Notes: a model not told the origin generated them from the sequence alone. Counted from the first letter of the stretch, positions 8,634 to 31,591 are shown. The stretch: DNA of 59,543 bases from Bacillus velezensis (GCF_001461825.1 NZ_LLZC01000024.1:1-59543), one strand, 5' to 3'. Numbers and translations are program-made.

Positions 8634-9499
8634 TGGTCCTTTTCCTCCTGAAAGAAAGCCTTAATTTCACTGGCGGCATCCTGCAGGGTCAGCATGGGTT
8701 TCTCATACTTGACTCCGAGAGCCTTCTCAAGCCGTCTCTGAAACTTTACCGATTCAGGAAGATCCAGTCCCATTTCGGCCATCTCTTCACCTTTTACAAA
8801 CAAGTCACGCGGACTCCCCGTCGCTTTAATGGTTCCTTTGTGCATGACGATCATTTCGTCAGCATAGCGGGCGGCGTCCTCCATGCTGTGGGTGACGAGA
8901 ATGGTAGTCAGGTTTCCCCGCTGATGAAGCGCATAGAACATGTCCATAATGTCCTGGCGCCCTCTCGGATCAAGACCGGCCGTCGGTTCATCCAAAACCA
9001 GCACTTCCGGCTCCATCGCGAGAACGCCGGCAATCGCCACTCTGCGCATCTGGCCGCCGCTGAGCTCAAATGGTGAACGATCCAAAATGTCTTCCGGAAG
9101 GCCCACAAGCCCCAGCATTTCTTTTGCTTTCCGTTCAGCGTCTTCTTTCTTTACACCGAAATTCATCGGTCCGAATGCGATGTCCTTCAGCACAGTCTCT
9201 TCAAACAGCTGATGTTCGGGAAATTGGAAAACGATTCCGACTTTTTTTCGCAAAGTCTTAAGGTCTTTATTCTTTTTACCGGCTGCCAGAATCGTGCTCC
9301 CGAGTTCAAGCTGTCCTTTAGTCGGTTTCAGCAAACCGTTTAAATGCTGCAGGAGCGTCGATTTGCCCGACCCTGTATGCCCGATGACGGCAACGTAGCT
9401 GCCCTCTTTTATCACGGCATTGATATCATACAGAGCCAACCGTTCAAACGGTGTTTTCATTTGATAGCGGTGTTCTACATCTTTGATTTTAATGTCCAC
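8630..9499 (-). CDS. ecfA2: Energy-coupling factor transporter ATP-binding protein EcfA2
   Basis: 289 aa ABC ATPase. Walker [10 protein letters not shown] is at 40-48, signature LSGGQMRR about 145-152, Walker [14 protein letters not shown] about 163-175, H-loop THS. With EcfA1 and EcfT it powers uptake of vitamins such as riboflavin, biotin and thiamin via separate S proteins. The extended C-terminal part (about 235-289) is typical of EcfA proteins. It overlaps ecfA1 by 25 nt and ecfT by 4 nt. Confidence 0.95.
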   Translation of the reverse strand: MDIKIKDVEHRYQMKTPFERLALYDINAVIKEGSYVAVIGHTGSGKSTLLQHLNGLLKPTKGQLELGSTILAAGKKNKDLKTLRKKVGIVFQFPEHQLFEETVLKDIAFGPMNFGVKKEDAERKAKEMLGLVGLPEDILDRSPFELSGGQMRRVAIAGVLAMEPEVLVLDEPTAGLDPRGRQDIMDMFYALHQRGNLTTILVTHSMEDAARYADEMIVMHKGTIKATGSPRDLFVKGEEMAEMGLDLPESVKFQRRLEKALGVKYEKPMLTLQDAASEIKAFFQEEKDQ

Positions 9500-10320
9500 A
9501 GCTCATTCACCAGCCCTTCCTGAGTCAGATGGTTTTTCGTTAAAGCCAGTCCGCTTTCTTTCAAAAGCAGGCTGAGCTGGAATGAGAAAGGCAAATCAAG
9601 ACCGATGCGAACCAAGTCTTCGTTTAATTTAAAAATCTCTTCAGGCGTGCCCTCTGCATATTTCCTGCCGCCGTTCATCACAATGATCCTGTCCGCCCTT
9701 GCGGCTTCTTCCAGGTCATGTGTTATCGAAATGACGGTGGCCATGCCCTGATCTTTTAAGCGTCTGACAGTATCAAGGACTTCTTCTCTCCCAATCGGGT
9801 CAAGCATGGATGTCGCTTCATCCAAAATCATAATATCAGGACGCGCGGCAATAATTCCCGCGATCGCCACTCTTTGTTTTTGACCTCCGGAGAGATGGTG
9901 CGGCTCTTGATCAAGAAAATCCTGCATATTGACTTGTGTGACAGCCCAATCTACTCTCTCAATCATTTCTTCGCGCGGAACACCATTGTTTTCTAAACCA
10001 AAAGCCACATCATCGCGAACAGTCGTTCCGACAAATTGGTTATCGGGATTCTGAAAGACCATCCCTATTTTTTTTCGCACATCCCACACGGTATCCTCAG
10101 TCAGCTTGATGCCGCCGACTTCAATTTCTCCGGCCTCAGGCAAAATCAGCCCGTTCAACGCTCTGGCCAAAGTCGACTTCCCTGAACCGTTGTGGCCTAC
10201 GATAGCAAGCCATTCTCCTTCGTATACCTCCAGACTCACACCGTCCAGCGCCGGTCTTTCTGCATCTTTGCGGTATCGGAATAGAATGTCTTTTACGGAT
10301 ATAAGCTGTTTTTGATCCAC
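9475..10320 (-). CDS. ecfA1: Energy-coupling factor transporter ATP-binding protein EcfA1
   Basis: 281 aa ABC ATPase. Walker [10 protein letters not shown] is at 42-50, then Q-loop [11 protein letters not shown], signature LSGGQKQR, Walker [14 protein letters not shown] and H-loop THD. It forms a heterodimer with EcfA2. Start is GTG at 10320 with GAGGAGGTC upstream. It opens the ecf-truA unit about 130 nt after rplQ, past a possible terminator. Confidence 0.95.
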   Translation of the reverse strand: MDQKQLISVKDILFRYRKDAERPALDGVSLEVYEGEWLAIVGHNGSGKSTLARALNGLILPEAGEIEVGGIKLTEDTVWDVRKKIGMVFQNPDNQFVGTTVRDDVAFGLENNGVPREEMIERVDWAVTQVNMQDFLDQEPHHLSGGQKQRVAIAGIIAARPDIMILDEATSMLDPIGREEVLDTVRRLKDQGMATVISITHDLEEAARADRIIVMNGGRKYAEGTPEEIFKLNEDLVRIGLDLPFSFQLSLLLKESGLALTKNHLTQEGLVNELWTLKSKM

Positions 10321-10384
10321 GGGCGCCTGACCTCCTCTCAGCTATAGCTCTGCTTTTCTGTCTCATGATAAAAAGTTCTGATAT

Positions 10385-10432
10385 CTAAAAAAAGGGCATA
10401 GATCCAGTTAGAAACTGTCCCGCCCTTCTTTA
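10385..10432 (-). terminator. Probable terminator after rplQ
   Basis: On the minus strand GAAGGGC (about 10427-10421) can pair with GCCCTTT (about 10397-10391), enclosing GACAGTTTCTAACTG-type inner pairing, then a T run follows. It would end the alpha-operon transcript before ecfA1, probably with read-through. Confidence 0.55.
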
Positions 10433-10451
10433 GATACACAAAAATATGTGA

Positions 10452-10829
<378 letters not shown>

Positions 10830-10891
10830 TTAATGGAATGCTGTTTCTAAATAAAAAACACACGAAAATCCTAGTTCACATGGAAACTAGA

Positions 10892-11836
10892 TCAATCGTC
10901 TTTGCGAAGGCCGAGTCCAAGTTCTTCTAGTTTCGCTTTCACTTCTTCAAGTGATTTGCGTCCCAGGTTGCGAACTTTCATCATATCTTCTTCCGTCTTG
11001 TTCGCAAGTTCTTGAACCGTGTTAATGCCCGCACGCTTCAAGCAGTTGTAAGAACGGACAGAAAGATCAAGTTCCTCAATCGTCATTTCAAGAACTTTTT
11101 CTTTTTGGTCCTCTTCTTTTTCAACCATGATTTCAGCATGCTGAGCTTCGTCAGTTAAACCGACGAATATATTAAGGTGTTCAGTTAAAATCTTTGAACC
11201 GAGAGCAATTGCTTCCTTCGGTCCAGTGCTTCCGTCAGTCCAAACATCAAGTGTAAGTTTGTCATAGTTTGCAACCTGGCCTACACGAGTGTTTTCTACC
11301 TGATAAGATAAACGAGAAACTGGCGTAAAGATTGAATCGATCGGAATCACGCCGATTGGCTGATCGTCTCTTTTGTTCGAATCAGCAGGTGTATACCCAC
11401 GTCCTCTTTGTGCAGTAAGGCGAACTCGGAAACTCGCATTCTCACCAAGAGTCGCGATATGAAGATCCGGATTAAGGATTTCAACATCGCTGTCGTGTGT
11501 AATATCAGCTGCTGTGACAGTTCCTTCGCCCTGTACATCAATTTCAAGCGTCTTCTCTTCATCAGAGTAGATTTTCAATGCAAGCTTTTTAATGTGCAAG
11601 ATTATCGTTGTAACATCTTCCACAACGCCTTCGATTGTCGAGAATTCGTGCAGTACACCATCTATCTGGATCGATGTTACAGCGGCACCAGGGAGTGAGG
11701 ATAAGAGGATACGACGTAAGGAGTTACCCAGAGTTGTACCATATCCACGCTCAAGCGGCTCTACGACAAACTTACCAAATTTGGCATCGTCGCTGATTTC
11801 AACCGTTTCGATTTTTGGTTTTTCAATCTCGATCAT
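10892..11836 (-). CDS. rpoA: DNA-directed RNA polymerase alpha subunit
   Basis: 314 aa, full length. The N-terminal domain (about 1-230) carries the dimer and beta-binding segment [20 protein letters not shown] (33-52). The C-terminal domain (about 245-314) has the helix-hairpin-helix [14 protein letters not shown] and [11 protein letters not shown] that contact UP elements and activators. An acidic linker joins them. ATG at 11836 with GGAGGGTTTTAAGTA upstream. A possible internal promoter lies between rpsK and rpoA. Confidence 0.99.
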   Translation of the reverse strand: MIEIEKPKIETVEISDDAKFGKFVVEPLERGYGTTLGNSLRRILLSSLPGAAVTSIQIDGVLHEFSTIEGVVEDVTTIILHIKKLALKIYSDEEKTLEIDVQGEGTVTAADITHDSDVEILNPDLHIATLGENASFRVRLTAQRGRGYTPADSNKRDDQPIGVIPIDSIFTPVSRLSYQVENTRVGQVANYDKLTLDVWTDGSTGPKEAIALGSKILTEHLNIFVGLTDEAQHAEIMVEKEEDQKEKVLEMTIEELDLSVRSYNCLKRAGINTVQELANKTEEDMMKVRNLGRKSLEEVKAKLEELGLGLRKDD

Positions 11837-11967
11837 TACTTAAAACCCTCCTTCAAAACGTCGAAACCTCGAATAGAATCATATGAGATTCCATCCGAAA
11901 TTCCCCATTGTTTAGTCCCGTATGTGCTCAGGCAACGAGTCGGTGCATTCGTTTCATAAATAACTGT

Positions 11968-11996
11968 ATCATAACCCATTATTGACAGGGACACAA
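11968..11996 (-). promoter_or_regulatory. Candidate internal SigA promoter for rpoA-rplQ
   Basis: On the minus strand TTGTGT (11996-11991) and TATGAT (11973-11968) are 17 nt apart in the 176-nt rpsK-rpoA gap. The gap is much longer than most others in the cluster, which supports a regulatory role. It would leave a leader of about 125 nt. Confidence 0.5.
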
Positions 11997-12012
11997 AATC
12001 TATACAAACAAA

Positions 12013-12411
<399 letters not shown>

Positions 12412-12428
12412 TTAGGTACCTCCCTTAC

Positions 12429-12809
<381 letters not shown>

Positions 12810-12816
12810 TTATTAA

Positions 12817-12963
<147 letters not shown>

Positions 12964-13182
12964 TTATTTGTAACGGTACGTAATCCTGCCACGAGTTAAG
13001 TCATATGGAGATAATTCTACCGTAACTTTGTCTCCAGGTAAAATGCGAATGAAGTGCATGCGGATTTTACCAGATACGTGAGCCAAAACCGTATGGCCAT
13101 TTTCGAGTTCAACTTTGAACATCGCGTTTGGCAGTGTTTCGACAATCGTACCTTCCACTTCAATTACATCGTCTTTCGCCAT
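12964..13182 (-). CDS. infA: Translation initiation factor IF-1
   Basis: 72 aa, S1/OB-fold. [28 protein letters not shown] and [11 protein letters not shown] are IF-1 motifs. It binds the 30S A site during initiation. ATG at 13182 is preceded by GAAGGGAGAACACTTGA. The sequence immediately upstream is the decayed KOW-type gene, so infA may depend on read-through from map. Confidence 0.99.
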   Translation of the reverse strand: MAKDDVIEVEGTIVETLPNAMFKVELENGHTVLAHVSGKIRMHFIRILPGDKVTVELSPYDLTRGRITYRYK

Positions 13183-13489
13183 TCAAGTGTTCTCCCTTCT
13201 TCAAATCAGTAACTTGCTCTCTGACAAATTTCAAAAGAGAAAATCTCAGTTATCCGTTTGTCACACGCCCTGTTTCGTTTATACTGTTCTGAACTTCCGG
13301 AGATACGCAATCATAAAGGGTGAATGATTGATATTCTTTTTCTAAGGAGAATGAAATGTACGCTTTTCTCCGTCTGCTTTAGTACACGATGATGAATCTT
13401 CATTCCGATGACAGCAGCTAGCCGGTTTTTCTTCCGACCAATTGTAAACCTACAATCTGCCCAGGTGCGGAATGAAAAACATGTGTCAT
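13183..13489 (-). pseudogene. Decayed KOW-domain (L14e-like, YbzG-type) gene
   Basis: The minus strand between map and infA holds remains of one small basic protein spread over different frames. A first part from ATG at 13489 gives HSAPGQIVGLQLVGRKTG then a stop. A second frame gives KADGEKRTFHSP, a stop, then KKNINH. A third gives SPEVQNSINETGRVTNG, a TAA where Lys is expected, then LRFSLLKFVREQ. Related Bacillaceae carry an intact KOW/L14e-like protein at this position with ADGDKRKF, PKKKN and SPEV..S..ETGRVTN-(A/G)-KLRF segments, as I remember them. At least two frameshifts and several nonsense changes are needed, so no functional product is expected. Borders are approximate. Confidence 0.75.
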
Positions 13490-13506
13490 GGAATTCATTT
13501 CATCAT

Positions 13507-14924
<1,418 letters not shown>

Positions 14925-14954
14925 TTATTTAGAGGAATGGTTAAAACCAGTCCT

Positions 14955-16250
14955 CTAATTTTTCATAAATCCTCGGTAATTACGTTTCACTAACTGGCTC
15001 TCCAGCTGCTTCATTGTCTCCAAGGCTACCCCGACGACAATTAACAATGATGTTCCGCCAATCTGTGCACTTTGAGGCAATCCAGCGAATTGAATGAAAA
15101 AGATAGGAAGAATGGAAATCACGGCTAAGAATATAGAACCCACAAACGTAAGTCGATACAAAATGCTCGTAATTCTATCTTGAGTCATTTTCCCTGGACG
15201 AACCCCCGGGATATAGCCACCCTGTTTTTTTAGGTTATCAGCCATTTGTTCAGGGTTTACCTGCACAAAAGCATAGAAGTACGTAAAGGCGATAATTAAT
15301 GCGACATAAACCGCCATGCCCACCGGATGTGTATTGTCAAAGTTGGCTTGAATCCACTTTGTCACATTGTTTTCTCCGAAAAATGACGCGATAGTACGCG
15401 GCGTAATAAGAAACGCAACCGCAAAGATTACCGGAATAACCCCTGCCGGATTCACTTTAAGCGGAAGGTGAGTTGACTGGCCTCCGCCAACAGGTGAACG
15501 ACCTTGCCCTTTTGCATATTGAATCGCGATTTTGCGTACGGCCTGCTGAATGAAAATAACACCAACAATAACGGCCAAAATCGCAATCGCCAGTAAGGCG
15601 ATTTTCACAATATGAATAAACAGCTGATCGCTGCTGCCGACAAATTGAGTCTCATAAATCTGCCCAACAGTTTTCGGAATACTAGCCACAATCCCCGCGA
15701 AGATGATGATCGAAATTCCGTTACCTACTCCATTGGAAGTAATTTGTTCTCCCAGCCACATTAAAAAAGCAGTTCCTCCAGTGAGTACTAAAGCAATAAT
15801 CAGATATGTCGATATGCCGGATTTTTCAATCAGCATACCGTTTGCCAGGTTGTTAAACCCGTAAGACATACCTAATGCCTGGATAAAACCAAGCACAATC
15901 GTAAAATATCTCGTGAACTGAGCTAATTTACGGCGGCCGACTTCACCTTGCTTAGACCACTCGGTAAACTTCGGCACAACATCCATCTGAAGCAGCTGAA
16001 TGATGATCGAAGCAGTGATGTAAGGCGTAATTCCCATCGCAAAAATGGAAAACTGATAAAGCGCACCGCCGCCAAATGTGTTAAGGAGATCAAAAACCCC
16101 CATCGAACTTTGTGTCTGCAACGCCTGAGCATTTACATATGGCACAGGGATAAACGCACCTATGCGAAAGACGATAAGCATGAGTAATGTAAAAATGATT
16201 TTATTCCGAATATCACTCACACGCATAAAGTTGGAGATTGTCTTAAACAA
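14955..16250 (-). CDS. secY: Preprotein translocase channel subunit SecY
   Basis: 431 aa with ten membrane segments. [25 protein letters not shown] (about 60-85) is the plug and second-helix SecY signature, and the cytoplasmic loop with PGVRPGKMT is present near residue 350. It forms the SecYEG channel with SecE, encoded at 43.1 kb. It starts 1 nt after rplO, and the adk gene follows, the standard spc operon order. Confidence 0.98.
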   Translation of the reverse strand: MFKTISNFMRVSDIRNKIIFTLLMLIVFRIGAFIPVPYVNAQALQTQSSMGVFDLLNTFGGGALYQFSIFAMGITPYITASIIIQLLQMDVVPKFTEWSKQGEVGRRKLAQFTRYFTIVLGFIQALGMSYGFNNLANGMLIEKSGISTYLIIALVLTGGTAFLMWLGEQITSNGVGNGISIIIFAGIVASIPKTVGQIYETQFVGSSDQLFIHIVKIALLAIAILAVIVGVIFIQQAVRKIAIQYAKGQGRSPVGGGQSTHLPLKVNPAGVIPVIFAVAFLITPRTIASFFGENNVTKWIQANFDNTHPVGMAVYVALIIAFTYFYAFVQVNPEQMADNLKKQGGYIPGVRPGKMTQDRITSILYRLTFVGSIFLAVISILPIFFIQFAGLPQSAQIGGTSLLIVVGVALETMKQLESQLVKRNYRGFMKN

Positions 16251-16251
16251 G

Positions 16252-16704
<453 letters not shown>

Positions 16705-16722
16705 TTAGCCTATAATTTATTT

Positions 16723-17437
<715 letters not shown>

Positions 17438-17440
17438 TTA

Positions 17441-17827
<387 letters not shown>

Positions 17828-17837
17828 TTAAGCGGTC

Positions 17838-18398
<561 letters not shown>

Positions 18399-18407
18399 TT
18401 AAACTTC

Positions 18408-19038
<631 letters not shown>

Positions 19039-19045
19039 TCATTGA

Positions 19046-19956
<911 letters not shown>

Positions 19957-19959
19957 TCA

Positions 19960-20334
<375 letters not shown>

Positions 20335-20368
20335 TTACCTCCCTTCGGAAAAAGAATTCCGAACTTTA

Positions 20369-20647
<279 letters not shown>

Positions 20648-20654
20648 TCAGTGA

Positions 20655-22285
<1,631 letters not shown>

Positions 22286-22298
22286 AAAGCCTCCTCTC

Positions 22299-23489
<1,191 letters not shown>

Positions 23490-23499
23490 TTACAGATAA

Positions 23500-24428
<929 letters not shown>

Positions 24429-24437
24429 CTAAGAGAC

Positions 24438-25070
<633 letters not shown>

Positions 25071-25106
25071 TCACACCTCCTATTAAGATCATTCTATATT
25101 TTAGAA

Positions 25107-25541
<435 letters not shown>

Positions 25542-25548
25542 ATACACT

Positions 25549-25577
25549 ATTATACAGAAAATAGACGTATGTTGCAA
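25549..25577 (-). promoter_or_regulatory. Proximal SigA promoter of the S10 operon
   Basis: On the minus strand TTGCAA (25577-25572) and TATAAT (25554-25549) are separated by 17 nt. This would start transcription near 25542 and give the leader described downstream. Confidence 0.75.
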
Positions 25578-25616
25578 GGTTTATTTAAAGAACCTTGTGG
25601 TTTTCACACTTTGATT

Positions 25617-25645
25617 ATTATACAGGTGATACCATGATTAATCAA
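25617..25645 (-). promoter_or_regulatory. Distal SigA-like promoter of the S10 operon
   Basis: On the minus strand TTGATT (25645-25640) and TATAAT (25622-25617) are 17 nt apart, 68 nt upstream of the proximal promoter. It sits just after the ybaC stop codon. A 7-bp inverted repeat CAAGGTT/AACCTTG lies between the two promoters. Confidence 0.55.
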
Positions 25646-25663
25646 GGATATGCCTGTTTTCTT

Positions 25664-26629
25664 TCAGAGATGGAACGATGCGAACCGGCTGACAACTTCG
25701 GCAAAGCGATCCGGTTCCTCCAAGTGAGGCGAATGGGCTGAGTTCTCAAACCAATGCCATTCTTTATACGGCGCATCAACCTTCTGATAATATTCATAAG
25801 ACGTCGTCCCCGGGACCGTCAAATCGTATCTCCCTGACATAAAACAGCACGGTATTATAATAGAAGAAACTGATTCTCCGGCATCAAAGAAAATGAGATC
25901 CTCCCACAGGTGTTTCAGGCTGAACATTTGACCCCGCGCGGCTAAGAAGCTCCCTCTCACACCGTACGGTTCACCAAACAGCATTCGCCCCCCTGCTTTA
26001 AGAGCGCCGATCGGATGATGGGTAAAGCCCCCTCCCCTCATCTCGATACAAAGCAGAAACAACGTTCGCTGCAGCTGTTTCTCCCATGGAGGCGCTCCGA
26101 TAAAGCTCAGCGTCTTTTCCAGCAGGAAATGTTTGCGTTGCCTGCTCCATTCCATCATCAGCCGGTAAGCTTCCGTTTCTTCCTTTTGAATATTAACCAC
26201 CTGACTGATACCGATATACCCATAATACAAATCAGGCCTTTCTTGAAGAACATGAAGCGCCAGAACTGACCCCCACGAATAGCCGGCGATATATATTTTT
26301 TGCCTGCTGAATTGCTTGCATAAGCGTTCGGTCAAATGAATGGCGTCAGCTGTAAGCTGATCCAAAGTCATAGATGAACCCGGAATTTCCTTTGAATAAG
26401 AGAGACCCGCCCCTCTCTGATCCCAATTCACAACGGTGAAATGCTTTTCCAGCTTATTCTGGTATTTTCTCGCATAGCCGATTTGAGGCGTGCCGGGACC
26501 GCCGTGCAAAAATAAAAGCAGCGGATTACTCCTGTCATCACCATTAATCATAATGGTTTGTTCACTGCCATTAATCAGCAATTGCTGAAGCATTGAAATA
26601 CGATTGGTTTTCTTGAAGTTATCGATCAT
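25664..26629 (-). CDS. ybaC: Alpha/beta hydrolase, proline iminopeptidase-like (YbaC)
   Basis: 321 aa, S33-type alpha/beta hydrolase. The oxyanion segment HGGPG is at 42-46, nucleophile elbow GYSWGS has Ser118, and the likely Asp269 (GRYDLTVPG) and His299 (NSAHSPH) complete the triad. HGGPG and NWDQRGAG (68-75) are typical of prolyl aminopeptidases, but substrate is unproven. The frame opens 13 codons earlier; ATG at 26629 has AGGAGCAGAGCG and is preferred. It sits between tufA and rpsJ as in B. subtilis, with its own possible promoter. Confidence 0.9.
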   Translation of the reverse strand: MIDNFKKTNRISMLQQLLINGSEQTIMINGDDRSNPLLLFLHGGPGTPQIGYARKYQNKLEKHFTVVNWDQRGAGLSYSKEIPGSSMTLDQLTADAIHLTERLCKQFSRQKIYIAGYSWGSVLALHVLQERPDLYYGYIGISQVVNIQKEETEAYRLMMEWSRQRKHFLLEKTLSFIGAPPWEKQLQRTLFLLCIEMRGGGFTHHPIGALKAGGRMLFGEPYGVRGSFLAARGQMFSLKHLWEDLIFFDAGESVSSIIIPCCFMSGRYDLTVPGTTSYEYYQKVDAPYKEWHWFENSAHSPHLEEPDRFAEVVSRFASFHL

Positions 26630-26659
26630 CGCTCTGCTCCTAAAATTTGTATACGTTCT

Positions 26660-26687
26660 ATTATACATGGAATCAGCGGGGAAACAA
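26660..26687 (-). promoter_or_regulatory. Candidate promoter of ybaC
   Basis: On the minus strand TTGTTT (26687-26682) and TATAAT (26665-26660) are 16 nt apart. The -35 lies within the T tract of the tufA terminator, so termination and initiation elements overlap. Confidence 0.5.
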
Positions 26688-26714
26688 AAAAACGAGGCCC
26701 CATATGGGACCCCG
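26685..26714 (-). terminator. Terminator after tufA
   Basis: CGGGGTCCC (26714-26706) pairs with GGGGCCTCG (26701-26693) allowing two G-T pairs, loop ATAT, followed by seven Ts on the minus strand. It closes the str operon. Confidence 0.88.
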
Positions 26715-26732
26715 CATTAATGAACGAGTCGA

Positions 26733-27923
26733 TTACTCAGTGATTGTAGAAACAACGCCTGAACCAACTGTACGTCCGCCTTCACGAATAGAGAAACGAG
26801 TTCCTTCTTCGATAGCGATTGTAGAGATAAGTTCAACGATCATTTCAGTGTTATCTCCAGGCATAACCATTTCTACGCCTTCTGGAAGATTGATGATACC
26901 AGTTACGTCAGTTGTACGGAAGTAGAACTGAGGACGGTAGTTAGAGAAGAATGGAGTATGACGTCCACCCTCTTCTTTAGAAAGAACGTAAACTTCAGCT
27001 TTGAATTTGCTGTGTGGAGTGATTGTACCTGGTTTAGCAAGTACTTGTCCACGTTGGATGTCTTCACGAGCTACACCGCGAAGAAGTGCACCGATGTTGT
27101 CTCCAGCTTCAGCGTAGTCAAGAAGCTTACGGAACATTTCAACACCTGTAACAGTTGTTTTGCTGTTTTCTTCTTGAAGACCGATGATTTCAACTTCGTC
27201 ACCGACTTTAACTTGTCCGCGTTCTACACGGCCAGTAGCAACTGTACCACGACCAGTGATTGAGAATACGTCCTCAACTGGCATCATGAATGGTTTGTCA
27301 GTGTCACGTTCTGGAGTTGGGATGTACTCATCAACTGCAGCCATAAGTTCAAGAATTTTTTCTTCGTACTCAGCATCGCCTTCAAGAGCTTTAAGAGCAG
27401 AACCTTTAACAACTGGTACATCATCACCAGGGAAGTCGTATTCGCTAAGAAGATCGCGAACTTCCATTTCAACAAGCTCAAGAAGCTCTTCGTCGTCTAC
27501 CATGTCGCATTTGTTAAGGAATACTACGATGTATGGTACACCAACGTTTTTAGAAAGAAGGATGTGCTCACGAGTTTGTGGCATTGGGCCATCAGCAGCA
27601 GATACTACAAGGATAGCTCCGTCCATTTGCGCAGCACCAGTGATCATGTTTTTAACATAGTCAGCGTGTCCTGGGCAGTCAACGTGTGCATAGTGACGAG
27701 TGTCAGTTTCGTACTCAACGTGTGCAGTAGAGATTGTGATACCGCGCTCACGTTCTTCTGGAGCACCATCAATTTGATCGTACGCCATAGCTGTACCTTT
27801 ACCAGATTTCTTATGAAGTACTGTTGAGATAGCAGCAGTTAATGTTGTTTTACCATGGTCAACGTGTCCAATTGTACCGATATTGGCATGTGATTTGGAA
27901 CGGTCGAATTTTTCTTTAGCCAT
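26733..27923 (-). CDS. tufA: Elongation factor Tu
   Basis: 396 aa, single tuf copy in this window. G1 GHVDHGKTT (about 19-27), switch I RGITI, G3 [13 protein letters not shown] and the beta-barrel domains II and III are all intact. EF-Tu delivers aminoacyl-tRNA to the ribosome. AAGGAGGATTTTAGA lies before ATG at 27923. It follows fusA with its own promoter and a hairpin in the 119-nt gap, then a strong terminator. Confidence 0.99.
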   Translation of the reverse strand: MAKEKFDRSKSHANIGTIGHVDHGKTTLTAAISTVLHKKSGKGTAMAYDQIDGAPEERERGITISTAHVEYETDTRHYAHVDCPGHADYVKNMITGAAQMDGAILVVSAADGPMPQTREHILLSKNVGVPYIVVFLNKCDMVDDEELLELVEMEVRDLLSEYDFPGDDVPVVKGSALKALEGDAEYEEKILELMAAVDEYIPTPERDTDKPFMMPVEDVFSITGRGTVATGRVERGQVKVGDEVEIIGLQEENSKTTVTGVEMFRKLLDYAEAGDNIGALLRGVAREDIQRGQVLAKPGTITPHSKFKAEVYVLSKEEGGRHTPFFSNYRPQFYFRTTDVTGIINLPEGVEMVMPGDNTEMIVELISTIAIEEGTRFSIREGGRTVGSGVVSTITE

Positions 27924-27974
27924 TCTAAAATCCTCCTTAAGAGCTTTTAATTAGTAATGTATAGAGTGATAGAA

Positions 27975-27994
27975 AGTGAAAGCAAGCTTTCACT
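27975..27994 (-). repeat. Perfect hairpin in the tufA leader
   Basis: AGTGAAAGC and GCTTTCACT form a perfect 9-bp inverted repeat with a 2-nt spacer. On the minus strand it is followed by TTCTATCACT, not a clean T tract, so it may be an attenuator, processing site or mRNA 5' stabiliser rather than a full terminator. Confidence 0.6.
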
Positions 27995-28007
27995 CCCTCA
28001 TCTTACA

Positions 28008-28036
28008 ATAGTAGTTATACTTGAGTTAAGTGGCAA
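28008..28036 (-). promoter_or_regulatory. Candidate tufA promoter
   Basis: On the minus strand TTGCCA (28036-28031) and TACTAT (28013-28008) are 17 nt apart. It is immediately after the fusA stop, so tufA can be made independently of the rest of the str operon. Confidence 0.55.
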
Positions 28037-28042
28037 AATCAA

Positions 28043-30121
28043 TTATTCGCCTTTATTTTTTTTGATAATTTCTTCAGCGATGCTCTTCGGCACTTCTTCG
28101 TAGTGATCCATGAACATTGTGAACGTACCGCGTCCTTGCGTGTTAGAACGAAGGGCAGTAGCGTAACCGAACATTTCAGCAAGAGGTACCATCGCACGCA
28201 CAACTTGAGCGTTACCGCGAGCTTCCATACCTTCTACGCGTCCGCGACGAGAAGTAACATCACCCATGATGTCTCCCATGTATTCTTCAGGAATAACAAC
28301 TTCAACTTTCATGATTGGTTCAAGAAGAACTGGGTTACATTTGCTGACTGCATTTTTCAATGCCATAGAAGCAGCGACTTTAAACGCCATTTCATTTGAG
28401 TCAACATCATGGTAAGATCCATCAAAAAGTTTCGCCTTGATGTCGATTAGCGGGAATCCGGCTAGGACACCATTTTCAAGAGAGTCTTCAAGACCTGCTT
28501 GTACGGCTGGGATGTATTCACGAGGAACAACACCACCGACGATTGCGTTTTCGAATTCAAAGCCAGCGCCTTCTTCGTTCGGTTCAAATTCGATCCAAAC
28601 GTGACCGAACTGACCGCGTCCGCCTGATTGACGTACGAATTTACCTTCAACTTTTGCACCGGTACGGAATGTCTCACGGTACGCAACTTGAGGAGCACCA
28701 ACGTTAGCTTCAACTTTGAACTCACGCTTCATACGATCAACAATGATATCAAGGTGAAGCTCACCCATACCAGAGATGATTGTTTGACCCGTTTCAGGGT
28801 TTGTTTGTGTACGGAATGTAGGATCTTCTTCAGCAAGTTTCGCTAAAGCGATACCCATTTTATCTTGGTCAGCTTTTGATTTAGGCTCAATCGCTACGTC
28901 GATAACAGGCTCTGGGAATTCCATTGATTCAAGGATTACAAGATCCTTCTCATCACATAGAGTATCTCCAGTAGAAGTATCTTTTAGACCTACAGCAGCT
29001 GCGATGTCTCCAGCGTAAACAGTAGAGATCTCTTCACGGCTGTTAGCGTGCATTTGAAGGATACGTCCTACGCGCTCACGCTTGCCTTTTGTAGAGTTCT
29101 TTACATATGAACCGGAATCAAGTGTACCGGAATATACGCGGAAGAATGTCAGCTTACCGACATAAGGGTCAGTCATAACTTTAAATGCAAGTGCAGAGAA
29201 CGGCTCTTCATCAGAAGAATGACGAACGATCTCTTCATCTGTATCAGGACGTACACCTTTGATTGCAGCAACATCAGTTGGCGCAGGAAGGTAGTCAAGA
29301 ACAGCATCAAGTACAAGCTGAACACCTTTGTTTTTGAAAGCAGAACCAACAAGTACAGGGTAGAATTCAACATTCAGTGTACCTTTACGGATAGCAGCTT
29401 TCAGTTCAGGGATAGTGATTTCTTCACCTTCAAGGTACTTTTCCATAAGCTCTTCATCAAGCTCAGCTACAGCTTCAATCAGGCTGCTGCGAAGCTCTTC
29501 AGCTTGCTCTTTGTACTCTTCAGGGATTTCTTTCGCATCTGAACGAGTTCCAAGGTCATCTTCGTAGAAATACGCAACGTTTTCTACTAAGTCGATGATA
29601 CCTTCGAAGTTGTCTTCAGCGCCGATCGGCAATTGAATTGCGTGAGCGTTAGCTTGAAGACGGTCTCTTAAAGTGCCTACAGAGTAAAGGAAGTCTGCGC
29701 CGATTTTGTCCATTTTGTTGACAAATACAACACGCGGTACTCCGTAAGTTGTTGCTTGGCGCCATACTGTTTCTGTCTGAGGCTCAACACCTGATTGAGC
29801 ATCAAGTACGGCAACCGCACCATCAAGTACACGGAGTGAACGTTCAACTTCAACTGTGAAGTCTACGTGTCCCGGTGTATCGATGATGTTTACACGGTAA
29901 CCTTTCCACTGTGCAGTCGTTGCTGCAGAAGTGATTGTGATACCGCGTTCTTGTTCCTGCTCCATCCAGTCCATTTGCGAAGCACCTTCGTGAGTTTCGC
30001 CAATTTTGTGGATACGGCCTGTGTAGAACAAGATCCGTTCTGTAGTAGTCGTTTTACCGGCATCGATGTGAGCCATGATCCCGATATTACGAGTTTTTTC
30101 TAAGGAGAACTCTCTTGCCAT
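28043..30121 (-). CDS. fusA: Elongation factor G
   Basis: 692 aa, five-domain translocase. G1 [23 protein letters not shown] and NKMD are intact in the GTPase domain; domain IV includes [18 protein letters not shown] catalyses tRNA-mRNA translocation and, with RRF, ribosome recycling. No change in the fusidic-acid region could be judged. AAGGAGAAATTACCCA precedes ATG at 30121. Str operon order rpsL-rpsG-fusA-tufA is intact. Confidence 0.99.
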   Translation of the reverse strand: MAREFSLEKTRNIGIMAHIDAGKTTTTERILFYTGRIHKIGETHEGASQMDWMEQEQERGITITSAATTAQWKGYRVNIIDTPGHVDFTVEVERSLRVLDGAVAVLDAQSGVEPQTETVWRQATTYGVPRVVFVNKMDKIGADFLYSVGTLRDRLQANAHAIQLPIGAEDNFEGIIDLVENVAYFYEDDLGTRSDAKEIPEEYKEQAEELRSSLIEAVAELDEELMEKYLEGEEITIPELKAAIRKGTLNVEFYPVLVGSAFKNKGVQLVLDAVLDYLPAPTDVAAIKGVRPDTDEEIVRHSSDEEPFSALAFKVMTDPYVGKLTFFRVYSGTLDSGSYVKNSTKGKRERVGRILQMHANSREEISTVYAGDIAAAVGLKDTSTGDTLCDEKDLVILESMEFPEPVIDVAIEPKSKADQDKMGIALAKLAEEDPTFRTQTNPETGQTIISGMGELHLDIIVDRMKREFKVEANVGAPQVAYRETFRTGAKVEGKFVRQSGGRGQFGHVWIEFEPNEEGAGFEFENAIVGGVVPREYIPAVQAGLEDSLENGVLAGFPLIDIKAKLFDGSYHDVDSNEMAFKVAASMALKNAVSKCNPVLLEPIMKVEVVIPEEYMGDIMGDVTSRRGRVEGMEARGNAQVVRAMVPLAEMFGYATALRSNTQGRGTFTMFMDHYEEVPKSIAEEIIKKNKGE

Positions 30122-30173
30122 TGGGTAATTTCTCCTTCCTTATTAGGGAATTATTATTTTGATTATATGAATC

Positions 30174-30659
<486 letters not shown>

Positions 30660-30683
30660 TCATAGTTTTAATGATTTATTTGA

Positions 30684-31115
<432 letters not shown>

Positions 31116-31215
31116 TCATTACGTTTTATAACCCACATACCCAGGTGGTTCATCATTAGGCAAAAAACAATGTCTTTACACAAGATTGATATCTTATATA
31201 AAAACAAAAAGTACG

Positions 31216-31464
31216 CTATAACATAATGGCAACAGCTGCTGCTCCCACTTCAATTCCGCAGGCTTTGCCGAGCTTTTTCATGGAATCCACCATACAGACA
31301 GCGGTATTTTGGTTCTTTGCAAGCTGGATAACGCCAGCCGTAAGAACTGAATCCGCGTCTTTTGCCACGACGACTTCCTTCACTGAACCTCGTTTTAGAG
31401 CTTTCACTGTTTGCTTCGTACCAATAATAATTGATTTGGCCTGTGATACTTTATCATAAGACAT
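31216..31464 (-). CDS. rplGB: L7Ae-family K-turn-binding protein (YbxF/RplGB)
   Basis: 82 aa from [19 protein letters not shown]. It belongs to the L7Ae/L30e family that binds kink-turn RNA; B. subtilis YbxF does so in vitro and associates with ribosomes. GACGGRVK-type motifs are absent, but [12 protein letters not shown] and [11 protein letters not shown] are conserved. The open frame extends 26 codons upstream; ATG at 31464 is preceded by GGAGGATATGTTT and is preferred. It lies between rpoC and rpsL as in other Bacillus. Confidence 0.95.
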   Translation of the reverse strand: MSYDKVSQAKSIIIGTKQTVKALKRGSVKEVVVAKDADSVLTAGVIQLAKNQNTAVCMVDSMKKLGKACGIEVGAAAVAIML

Positions 31465-31591
31465 AAACATATCCTCCAAAGTAACAGGTTTTATTTCGAG
31501 CACCTTGGTTATATTATCACTCTGCGGGACGGATGTCAACAACGTATGACATTTTTTAGTGCAGTCCCCCGCCAGAATAATTGTAATACTG

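Noticed and set aside
27184..27660. 158-codon Ser/Thr/Arg-rich frame antisense to tufA
   Set aside because: Low-complexity composition is a mirror of tufA codons; no start signal or family.
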